Shown here one piece after another: positions 17,346 through 23,870 of a DNA stretch of 64,000 nt. The notes beneath the pieces were generated by a model. It saw nothing but the letters and a program-made list of their open reading frames with translations. It ran no database searches and was not told where the DNA came from. Both the position numbers and the translations under genes were made by a program. Position 1 is the stretch's first letter, and each line of letters opens with the position of its first letter. Origin of the DNA: Streptomyces sp. Tue6028 (GTDB lineage Bacteria; Actinomycetota; Actinomycetes; Streptomycetales; Streptomycetaceae); assembly GCF_002300165.1 (NCBI RefSeq), contig NZ_MLCE01000026.1:1-64000 (forward strand). The letters are read 5' to 3'.

Positions 17346-17393
17346 ATGATCACCTCCCGAACCGGAGAGTCCGCCCCGGGAGCCGCCCGATGA
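17346..17393 (+). CDS. Tiny translationally coupled ORF (15 aa) ahead of the epimerase gene
   Basis: ATG 17346 follows a good ribosome-binding site (GAAGGAG, 17331-17337) and encodes MITSRTGESAPGAAR. Its TGA overlaps the ATG of the epimerase gene in ATGA. The epimerase start has no ribosome-binding site of its own that is as good, so ribosomes reading this mini-ORF probably re-initiate on the epimerase gene. A product function is not implied. Confidence 0.5.
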   Translation: MITSRTGESAPGAAR

Positions 17394-18349
17394 GGGTCCT
17401 GCTGATCGGAGCCAACGGATACCTCGGCCGCTTCGTGGCCGACAGACTGCTCGCCGACCCGGCCGTGCAGCTCACCGCGCTCGGCCGGGGCGACGACGCC
17501 GACGTCCGCTTCGACCTCGCCTCGGGCAGTCCCGGCGCACTCACCCGCTTCCTGGACGCGGTGCACCCCGGAGTCGTCATCAACTGCGCCGGCGCCACCC
17601 GCGGAGGCGCCCGCGAACTGACCCGGCACAACACCGTCGCCGTCGCCACCGTCTGCGAGGCCCTCCGCCGCAGCGGCTGCGGGGCACGGCTCGTCCAGAT
17701 CGGCTGCGGCGCCGAGTACGGGCCCAGCCAGCCCGGCTCCTCCACCGCCGAGGACGCCGTGCCACGCCCCGGCGGCCCCTACGGCGTCAGCAAGCTCGCC
17801 GCCACCGAACTGGTCCTCGGCTCCGGCCTGGACGCCGTGGTCCTTCGGGTCTTCTCACCCGCCGGACCCGGCACACCCGCCGGATCCCCGCTGGGCCGAC
17901 TCGCCGAGGCCCTCCGCCGCGCCATGCAGTCCGGCGACGGCGAACTCAAACTCGGCGGACTCGGCGTCCAGCGCGACTTCATCGACGTACGCGACGTCGC
18001 CCGTGCCGTCCACGCGGCCTCGCTCTCCGCCGCACAGGGCGTGATCAACATCGGTTCGGGACGTGCCGTACGACTCCGCGACGCGGCCGCCGTCCTCGCC
18101 CGGGTCGCCGGCTACGGCGGCGCCCTGCACGAACTCGACGGCCCTCCCGGCCCCCTGAGGACATCCATCGGCCACCCCCGCAACGAACCGGACCACGCGG
18201 CCCCGGTCGCGTACCCGTACCCGGACGGCTGCGGCAGCTGGCAGCAGGCCGACGTGCGTACCGCACGCGACCGGCTCGGCTGGCGGCCCCGCATCAACCT
18301 CGAGGAATCCCTGGCAGACATCTGGATGGAGGCGGCATGCCGTATCTGA
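17390..18349 (+). CDS. NAD-dependent sugar epimerase/dehydratase (extended SDR)
   Basis: A 319-residue enzyme of the extended short-chain dehydrogenase/reductase family that acts on nucleotide sugars. The N-terminal dinucleotide motif GANGYLG is at residues 6-12. The active-site pair appears as GPYGVSK near 128-134 with an upstream GCGAEYG. Later landmarks are LRVFSPAGPG and the QRDFIDVRDVARAV segment typical of UDP-sugar epimerases. It could supply the sugar precursor for the PelF-like transferase, as the linked PelX-type epimerase does for Pel. It is coupled to a 15-codon ORF upstream and overlaps the spherulin-4 gene downstream by 13 bases. Exact sugar specificity is not visible. Confidence 0.9.
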   Translation: MRVLLIGANGYLGRFVADRLLADPAVQLTALGRGDDADVRFDLASGSPGALTRFLDAVHPGVVINCAGATRGGARELTRHNTVAVATVCEALRRSGCGARLVQIGCGAEYGPSQPGSSTAEDAVPRPGGPYGVSKLAATELVLGSGLDAVVLRVFSPAGPGTPAGSPLGRLAEALRRAMQSGDGELKLGGLGVQRDFIDVRDVARAVHAASLSAAQGVINIGSGRAVRLRDAAAVLARVAGYGGALHELDGPPGPLRTSIGHPRNEPDHAAPVAYPYPDGCGSWQQADVRTARDRLGWRPRINLEESLADIWMEAACRI

Positions 18350-19086
18350 CCAGCACCGCAGCCGGCACCGCGAGCACCGACCTCAAGGTCGGCTTCGGCA
18401 TCCCCGGCTATGCACATCCCCTCGTCGCTCCGCTGGAGTGGGCCGAACTCACCCGGCCCGGCGCCCCTTTGCACTGGGTCGCCCTGAACGTGTCCAACGG
18501 ACCCGGCAGCCGTCCCGACCCGCACTGCCTGGAGGCCGTCGGGCGGCTGCGCAACGCGGGCGTACGCGTGCTCGGGCGCCTGGACGCGACGTACGGCGCG
18601 CGCGCCTTCGGCGAACTGGTCTCCGACGCCCAGCGCTACATCGACTGGTACCGGGTCGACGGCTACCTCCTCGACCGCTGTCCCACCGAACGCACCGCGC
18701 TCGCCGAGGTCCGCCGGACGGTCGGCACGCTCCGGACGCTCCGTGAGGATGCGCACATCGTGCTCGGGCACGGCGCCCACCCGTATCCCGGCTACGCGGA
18801 GAACGCCGACCAGCTGGTCACCTTCTCCGGCTCCTGGAGCGACTACCGCTGGTCCCAGGTCGCCGAGTGGACCGCCGACTACCCGCCCGAGCGGTTCTGC
18901 CACTTGGTGCACAGCGTGCCGCGCGGTCATCTCGACGAGGCGCTGCGCATCGCCCGCTGGCAGGGCGCCTCGACGATCTACTTCACCGACCGCACCGATT
19001 TCGGTGGGCGGGCCGACCCCTGGGAGACGATGCCCGGCTACTGGGACGAAATCGTCTCGCGGATCGGAACGGGTGTCTCGGAATGA
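18337..19086 (+). CDS. Spherulin-4 family protein (GH135-like glycoside hydrolase)
   Basis: A 249-residue protein of the spherulation-specific family 4. The TIM-barrel-like landmarks are visible: KVGFGIPGYAHP near the start, WVALNVSNGPGS, VRVLGRLDATYG, the acidic YRVDGYLLDRCPTE segment, HIVLGHGAHP, and LVTFSGSW. The fungal member Sph3 (GH135) cleaves alpha-1,4-galactosaminogalactan, a polymer chemically related to Pel. So this enzyme probably trims or releases the polymer made by the linked glycosyltransferase. I see no signal peptide: the N-terminus MPYLTSTAAGTAST is not hydrophobic enough. That leaves its location unclear, since these hydrolases are normally extracellular. It overlaps the epimerase gene and ends 63 bases before moeZ. 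Confidence 0.82.
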   Translation: MPYLTSTAAGTASTDLKVGFGIPGYAHPLVAPLEWAELTRPGAPLHWVALNVSNGPGSRPDPHCLEAVGRLRNAGVRVLGRLDATYGARAFGELVSDAQRYIDWYRVDGYLLDRCPTERTALAEVRRTVGTLRTLREDAHIVLGHGAHPYPGYAENADQLVTFSGSWSDYRWSQVAEWTADYPPERFCHLVHSVPRGHLDEALRIARWQGASTIYFTDRTDFGGRADPWETMPGYWDEIVSRIGTGVSE

Positions 19087-19149
19087 AGAAGGGCGTGGCA
19101 GTGTTACGGGGAGAACAACTGTAGTGATTGACCGACCAACGGAGCCCCC

Positions 19150-20328
19150 GTGTCGCTGCCACCCCTGGTCGAGCCGGCTTCCGAGCTCACCGTAGACGAG
19201 GTCCGCAGGTACTCCCGCCACCTGATCATCCCCGACGTGGGCATGGACGGGCAGAAGCGGCTGAAGAACGCCAAGGTGCTGTGTGTCGGCGCCGGCGGCC
19301 TCGGATCGCCGGCGCTGATGTACCTGGCCGCGGCGGGCGTGGGCACGCTCGGCATCGTGGAGTTCGACGAGGTCGACGAGTCGAACCTGCAGCGCCAGAT
19401 CATCCACAGCCAGGCGGACATCGGCCGCTCCAAGGCCGAATCGGCCCGCGACTCCGTGCTGGGCATCAACCCGTACGTGAACGTGATCCTTCACGAAGAG
19501 CGGCTCGAAGCCGAGAACGTGATGGACATCTTCAGCCAGTACGACCTGATCGTCGACGGCACGGACAACTTCGCCACCCGCTACCTGGTCAACGACGCGT
19601 GCGTGCTCCTCAACAAGCCGTACGTGTGGGGTTCGATCTACCGGTTCGACGGTCAGGCCTCCGTCTTCTGGTCGGAGCACGGCCCCTGCTACCGCTGCCT
19701 CTACCCGGAGCCCCCGCCGCCGGGCATGGTCCCCTCCTGCGCCGAGGGTGGCGTGCTGGGCGTGCTGTGCGCGTCCATCGGCTCCATCCAGGTCACCGAG
19801 GCGATCAAGGTCCTCACCGGCACCGGCGAGCCCCTCGTCGGCCGACTGATGATCTACGACGCCCTGGAGATGCAGTACCGCCAGGTCAAGGTCCGCAAGG
19901 ACCCGAACTGCGCCGTCTGCGGCGAGAACCCCACCGTCACCGAGCTCATCGACTACGAGGCCTTCTGCGGCGTCGTGTCCGAGGAGGCCCAGGAGGCGGC
20001 GGCCGGTTCGACGATCACTCCCAAGCAGCTCAAGGAGTGGATCGACGACGGCGAGAACATCGAGATCATCGACGTCCGTGAGATCAACGAGTACGAGATC
20101 GTCTCGATCCCCGGCGCCAAGCTGATCCCGAAGAACGAGTTCCTCATGGGCACTGCCCTGGAGTCCCTGCCGCAGGACAAGAAGATCGTCCTGCACTGCA
20201 AGACGGGTGTCCGCAGTGCGGAAGTCCTCGCCGTCCTGAAGTCCGCGGGCTTCTCCGACGCGGTCCACGTCGGCGGCGGCGTGATCGGCTGGGTCAACCA
20301 GATCGAGCCCGACAAGCCGGTCTACTAG
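19150..20328 (+). CDS. moeZ: Adenylyltransferase/sulfurtransferase MoeZ
   Basis: A 392-residue MoeB-rhodanese fusion that adenylates the C-terminal glycine of ubiquitin-like sulfur carriers (MoaD, CysO, ThiS types) and then transfers sulfur to them. The E1-like domain occupies about 1-270: nucleotide loop GAGGLGSPA, DGTDNFATRY, and two zinc pairs in CYRCLY and CAVCGE. The rhodanese domain occupies about 290-390 with the active-site loop LHCKTGVRS. GTG 19150 has GGAG upstream. The MoaE gene at 52417 is a likely downstream user of the pathway for molybdopterin synthesis. Two hairpins follow the stop. The gene is a member of the ancestral actinobacterial block also found beside adnAB in mycobacteria. 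Confidence 0.95.
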   Translation: MSLPPLVEPASELTVDEVRRYSRHLIIPDVGMDGQKRLKNAKVLCVGAGGLGSPALMYLAAAGVGTLGIVEFDEVDESNLQRQIIHSQADIGRSKAESARDSVLGINPYVNVILHEERLEAENVMDIFSQYDLIVDGTDNFATRYLVNDACVLLNKPYVWGSIYRFDGQASVFWSEHGPCYRCLYPEPPPPGMVPSCAEGGVLGVLCASIGSIQVTEAIKVLTGTGEPLVGRLMIYDALEMQYRQVKVRKDPNCAVCGENPTVTELIDYEAFCGVVSEEAQEAAAGSTITPKQLKEWIDDGENIEIIDVREINEYEIVSIPGAKLIPKNEFLMGTALESLPQDKKIVLHCKTGVRSAEVLAVLKSAGFSDAVHVGGGVIGWVNQIEPDKPVY

Positions 20329-20350
20329 GCATACGCCCTCTTCGGAGGTG

Positions 20351-20377
20351 GGGCCCGGCACTCTGCGTGCCGGGCCC
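20351..20377 (+). terminator. moeZ terminator hairpin
   Basis: Arms GGGCCCGGCA and TGCCGGGCCC around a CTCTGCG loop, followed by TTT, 22 bases after the moeZ stop. Confidence 0.85.
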
Positions 20378-20387
20378 TTTGCCGTGG

Positions 20388-20417
20388 GCCGAGGGCACCC
20401 GAACCGGTGCCCTCGGC
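20388..20417. terminator. Second hairpin between the convergent moeZ and peptidase genes
   Basis: Arms GCCGAGGGCACC and GGTGCCCTCGGC with a six-base loop, immediately downstream of the minus-strand peptidase gene that ends at 20427. It probably serves that gene. Confidence 0.75.
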
Positions 20418-20426
20418 CCCCGCGAC

Positions 20427-21983
20427 CTAGGAGGCGCAGACCTTGCCGTCCTTCGGCACGGTCCCGTCCAGCAGATACCTGTTCACGGTCGAGTCCACGC
20501 AGTCGCTTCCGCTGCCGTACGCGCCATGGCCCTCGCCCTTCCAGGTGAGCTCCACACCGACGTCCTTGCCCAGCTCGTCGGCCATCTTGCGAGCGCCCTC
20601 GTACGGTGTAGCGGGGTCGCCGGTGTTGCCTACGACCAGGACCGGCTCCGCACCCGGTGCGCTGACCTCCGGGTTGTCGAACTGGCCCGCCACCGGCCAG
20701 TCGTGGCACCAGCCCGCCGTGTCCCAGCCCATGAAGTCGCCGAAGACGGGCGAGATCTTCTCGAACTCGGGCAGCAGCTTCCTCGTCTCCTCGGGAGTCG
20801 GCCGCTGCTTGTCGTCCAGGCACGATATGACCCGCTGTGAGTGTGTCGTCGTGCCGTAGTGCCCCGAGGGGTCGCGTTCGTTGTAACCGTCGGCGAGCGT
20901 CAGCAGCTCCGAACCGTCCCCGTCCTCGGCTGCCTTGAGCGCGCTGGTGAGGCTGGGCCAGCCCTGCTTGCTGTAGAGCGGCAGGACGATGCCGGTGAGG
21001 GCCAGCGTCTGGGTGAGCTTGCGTCCGCCGGAGGCGGGCAGCGGCCGGGCGTCGATGCGCTTCAGCAGGTCCACGATCTTCTGCGAGCCCTGCTTCGGGT
21101 CCTGGCCGGTGGACTTCAGATAGTCGTCCAGGGCCCGCTGGAAGCCGAGCGTCTGGTTCTTGGCGTGGCCGACGGTGTCGGCACTCGGGTCGACGACGGC
21201 GTCCAGCACCAGGCGCCCCACGTTCTTCGGGAACAGGTGGGCGTACACCCCGCCCAGTTCGGTGCCGTACGAGATGCCGAAGTAGTGCATCTTGCGGTCG
21301 CCGAGGACCTCGCGCATCAGATCCATGTCGCGTGCCGTGTCCGTGGTCGACACATGGGACATGAGCTTGCCCGCGGCCTTCTCGCAGCCCTTGCCGAAGT
21401 CCGTGGCGTCCTTGAAGTACGTGGCTTCCTCGGTGGCGTCGTCCGGTGTGGCGTCCACCGACTCGGCCGCCTGGATGTCCTTGTCGCTGCGGCAGCGCAC
21501 CCCTTCGCTCGCCGCAACGCCGCGCGGGTCCCAGCTCACCAGGTCGTACCGGTCGTGGAGGGAGCCGACGATCGAGCCGTACGACGGCATGGTGGAGATG
21601 CCCGAGCCGCCGGGTCCGCCGAAGTTGAACAGGAGCGAGCCGATGCGCTTGTCCGAGCCGCCCGTCGCCTTCGAGCGGATCACCGCGAGGCCGATCGTCT
21701 CGCCGTCCGGCTTCGCGTAGTCCAGCGGGACCTTGAGCGTGGCGCACTGCCAGTCGCTGCCCGGCGCGGGAGAGTCGGACGTGCCCTTGCAGCGGCCCCA
21801 GTCGAGCTTCTGCGAGGTGAGTTTGCCGGGCAGCCCCGACGGTGTGCCCGAAGAAGGCGCTGTGGACGACGACTTGTCGCCGCCCTTCCCCTCGTCCGTG
21901 TCTTCGCCGGACGACCCACTGCTGCAACCGGCCACCAGCAACGCGGCGGCGGCCGCGGCCGTCCACCGTGCGAAACGTGCCAT
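20427..21983 (-). CDS. Secreted alpha/beta-hydrolase lipoprotein, tripeptidyl aminopeptidase type (SlpD/SlpE-like)
   Basis: A 518-residue exported peptidase of family S33. The signal peptide has a lipobox LVAGC (lipid-anchored Cys near residue 20) followed by a Ser/Gly/Asp-rich tether. Oxyanion segment FNFGGPGGSG, nucleophile elbow GISYGTELGG (Ser near 235), catalytic Asp in VVGNTGDPATPYEGA and His in KGEGHGAYG are all present. It also has the C-terminal TAP-type domain that ends in the DCVDSTVNRYLL segment. It should remove N-terminal peptides from proteins or peptides outside the cell. It resembles the mycelium-associated SlpD and SlpE proteases described in S. lividans. The next gene upstream encodes a close paralogue of identical length, so this is a tandem duplication. 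Confidence 0.92.
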   Translation of the reverse strand: MARFARWTAAAAAALLVAGCSSGSSGEDTDEGKGGDKSSSTAPSSGTPSGLPGKLTSQKLDWGRCKGTSDSPAPGSDWQCATLKVPLDYAKPDGETIGLAVIRSKATGGSDKRIGSLLFNFGGPGGSGISTMPSYGSIVGSLHDRYDLVSWDPRGVAASEGVRCRSDKDIQAAESVDATPDDATEEATYFKDATDFGKGCEKAAGKLMSHVSTTDTARDMDLMREVLGDRKMHYFGISYGTELGGVYAHLFPKNVGRLVLDAVVDPSADTVGHAKNQTLGFQRALDDYLKSTGQDPKQGSQKIVDLLKRIDARPLPASGGRKLTQTLALTGIVLPLYSKQGWPSLTSALKAAEDGDGSELLTLADGYNERDPSGHYGTTTHSQRVISCLDDKQRPTPEETRKLLPEFEKISPVFGDFMGWDTAGWCHDWPVAGQFDNPEVSAPGAEPVLVVGNTGDPATPYEGARKMADELGKDVGVELTWKGEGHGAYGSGSDCVDSTVNRYLLDGTVPKDGKVCAS

Positions 21984-22097
21984 GCGCTTCCCCCCTCACC
22001 CGTGGTCCGCCCGATCCGCGGATCACATGCAGGCAATAGTAGGCGGCGGCGCCCGAAGCCGTCACAGCCTGTGGATAACTCATTGACCTGCGGTTTT

Positions 22098-23654
22098 CTA
22101 CGAACAGACGGTTCCAGCGGGCGGGATGGTTCCCTCCAGCAGATAGCCGTTCACGGCGCCTTGCACGCACTTGTTCTTGCTGTCGTAGGCCCCGTGCCCC
22201 TGGCCCTTGTACGTCAGCTCGACGCCGACCCCCTTGCCCAGCGCCTCCACCATCTTCCGGGCGCCCTCGTACGGCGTGGCCGGATCGCCGGTGTTGCCGA
22301 CGACCAGGATGGGCGCCGCACCGGCGGCGGCGACGTTCGGGTGGTCGGCGGCGCCCGCCACGGCCCAGTCCGTGCAGCTGATCATGCCCCAGGCCAGATA
22401 GTCGCCGAACAGCGGCGATGCGGCCCGGAACTGCGGCAGCCGCGACAGCACGAAGTCCGGGGTGTAGCGCGGCTTGTCGTCCGCGCAGTTGATGGAGATG
22501 TTCGCCGGGACGAGATTGCTGTACTGGCCGTTCGCGTCGCGTCCGTTCATGGAGTCCGCCAGCAGCATGAGCACTTTGCCGTCTCCGTCGTAGGCCTGCT
22601 CGAGACCCTCGGTCAGGTACTCCCAGAAGTCCTTGGAGTACAGCGCCTGGGCGATGCCGCTGGTCGCCGCGGTCTGGGTGAGCTCGCGGGGGAAGACGCC
22701 GGGGATCGGCTTCACTTCGAGGTCCTTGAGCAGCTTGGCGATGCGGTCCTTCACGTCCTGAGGCGTGTCGCCGATCGGGCAGTCCTCGACCTTGGAGGTG
22801 CAGTCCTTGGCGAAGTTGTCGAGTGCGAGCTGGAACCCCTTGGCCTGCCCGAGCGAACTCTGCTCGGGGTTCTGCGTCGGGTCGACGACCGCGTCGAACA
22901 CCGCGCGTCCCACGTTCTTCGGGAACAGGTGGGCGTAGACGCCGCCCAGTTCGGTCCCGTAGGAGATGCCGAAGTAGTGCAGCTTCGCGTCGCCGAGGAC
23001 CTGGCGCATCAGGTCCATGTCGCGGGCCGCGTCCGTGGTGCGCACATGGGGGAGGATCGTGCCGGAGTTCTTCTCACAGGCATCGTTGAAGTTCCTGGTG
23101 TTCTGCAGGAACTCCTTCTGCTCCGCGGTGTCGTCCGGCGTGGCGTCCTGCTGGAAGAACTCGTCGAGCTGCTGGTCGTCCTCGCATTTCACGCCCGCGC
23201 TGCGGCCCACGCCGCGCGGGTCGAAGCTCACCAGGTCGTAGCGGGTGCGCAGGGCGGCGTAGTCCTCACCGAAGGCGGGCAGCGTGGTGACGCCGGAGCC
23301 GCCCGGGCCGCCGAAGTTGAAGATGAGCGAGCCGATCCGCTTGCTCGGGTCGCCGCTCGTCTTCGCCCGGATCAGCGCCAGCCCGATCGTGTCGCCCTTG
23401 GGATCGGCCCAGTCGAGGGGCGCCTTCATCGTGGCGCACTGCCACTCCGTGCCGCCCGGCAGAGGGGACGGAGCGTTGCCCCCGCCCTCGGACTCGGAGG
23501 GTGCCGGGCACTCCTTCCAGCTCAGCTTCTGAGCTGTCAGATCCTCGTCCCCGTCCTTGTCCTTCGATCCGTCGCTGCAACCCGCGAGCAAGGAGATCAG
23601 CACAACGGCGGTCAGGGTCAGGGCAGCGGCGCGCGACTCGGGAGGGTTCGGCAT
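22098..23654 (-). CDS. Secreted alpha/beta-hydrolase lipoprotein, paralogue of the neighbouring peptidase (SlpD/SlpE-like)
   Basis: A 518-residue S33-family exopeptidase with a lipobox LLAGC (Cys near residue 26) and an Asp/Lys-rich tether. It shares with its neighbour FNFGGPGGSG, the Ser elbow GISYGTELGG, AHLFPKNVGR, VVGNTGDPATPYEGARKM and GQGHGAYD, so the catalytic triad is intact. Differences are concentrated in the tether and in the cap region (residues about 290-370), where substrate choice is expected to be decided. The 114-base gap to the next gene has no clear terminator, so the pair may be co-transcribed. The two copies have evidently been kept as an expressed pair for extracellular peptide processing. 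Confidence 0.92.
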   Translation of the reverse strand: MPNPPESRAAALTLTAVVLISLLAGCSDGSKDKDGDEDLTAQKLSWKECPAPSESEGGGNAPSPLPGGTEWQCATMKAPLDWADPKGDTIGLALIRAKTSGDPSKRIGSLIFNFGGPGGSGVTTLPAFGEDYAALRTRYDLVSFDPRGVGRSAGVKCEDDQQLDEFFQQDATPDDTAEQKEFLQNTRNFNDACEKNSGTILPHVRTTDAARDMDLMRQVLGDAKLHYFGISYGTELGGVYAHLFPKNVGRAVFDAVVDPTQNPEQSSLGQAKGFQLALDNFAKDCTSKVEDCPIGDTPQDVKDRIAKLLKDLEVKPIPGVFPRELTQTAATSGIAQALYSKDFWEYLTEGLEQAYDGDGKVLMLLADSMNGRDANGQYSNLVPANISINCADDKPRYTPDFVLSRLPQFRAASPLFGDYLAWGMISCTDWAVAGAADHPNVAAAGAAPILVVGNTGDPATPYEGARKMVEALGKGVGVELTYKGQGHGAYDSKNKCVQGAVNGYLLEGTIPPAGTVCS

Positions 23655-23699
23655 GTCCCCATCGTGCGGTCGTACGGGGCGGTGCGCGCGGGGCGCGGG

Positions 23700-23868
23700 C
23701 CGTGTGGGTGAGTGCGCCGCAGCGCCCGGACCAGGTGCTTCGCGGTAGGCGCGACAGCGGTGCGCGCGACGCCACGGGCAGCGGTGCGCGGCAGTACGCG
23801 GGGCGGCGCGCGGCAGTACGCGGGGCGGTGCGCGGCACTACGCGCGGCGGTGCGCGCCCGCGCCTTCC
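23700..23868. repeat. Short GC-rich repeats between the peptidase and flippase genes
   Basis: Repeated 20-base motif close to GCGCGGCAGTACGCGGGGCG around 23795-23850, within a C/G-rich spacer dominated by GCGCG runs. No gene or clear terminator seen. Confidence 0.5.
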
Positions 23869-23870
23869 GG

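Noticed and set aside
18112-22170. Very long minus-strand open frame (over 1300 codons)
   Set aside because: Runs antisense through the epimerase, spherulin-4 and moeZ genes and out of frame in the first peptidase gene. Composition is Arg/Gly/Asp-rich without any domain, a typical high-GC shadow frame.
20841-23711. 956-codon plus-strand open frame opposite the two peptidases
   Set aside because: Complementary-strand artefact of two strongly biased real genes with lipobox and catalytic triads on the minus strand.
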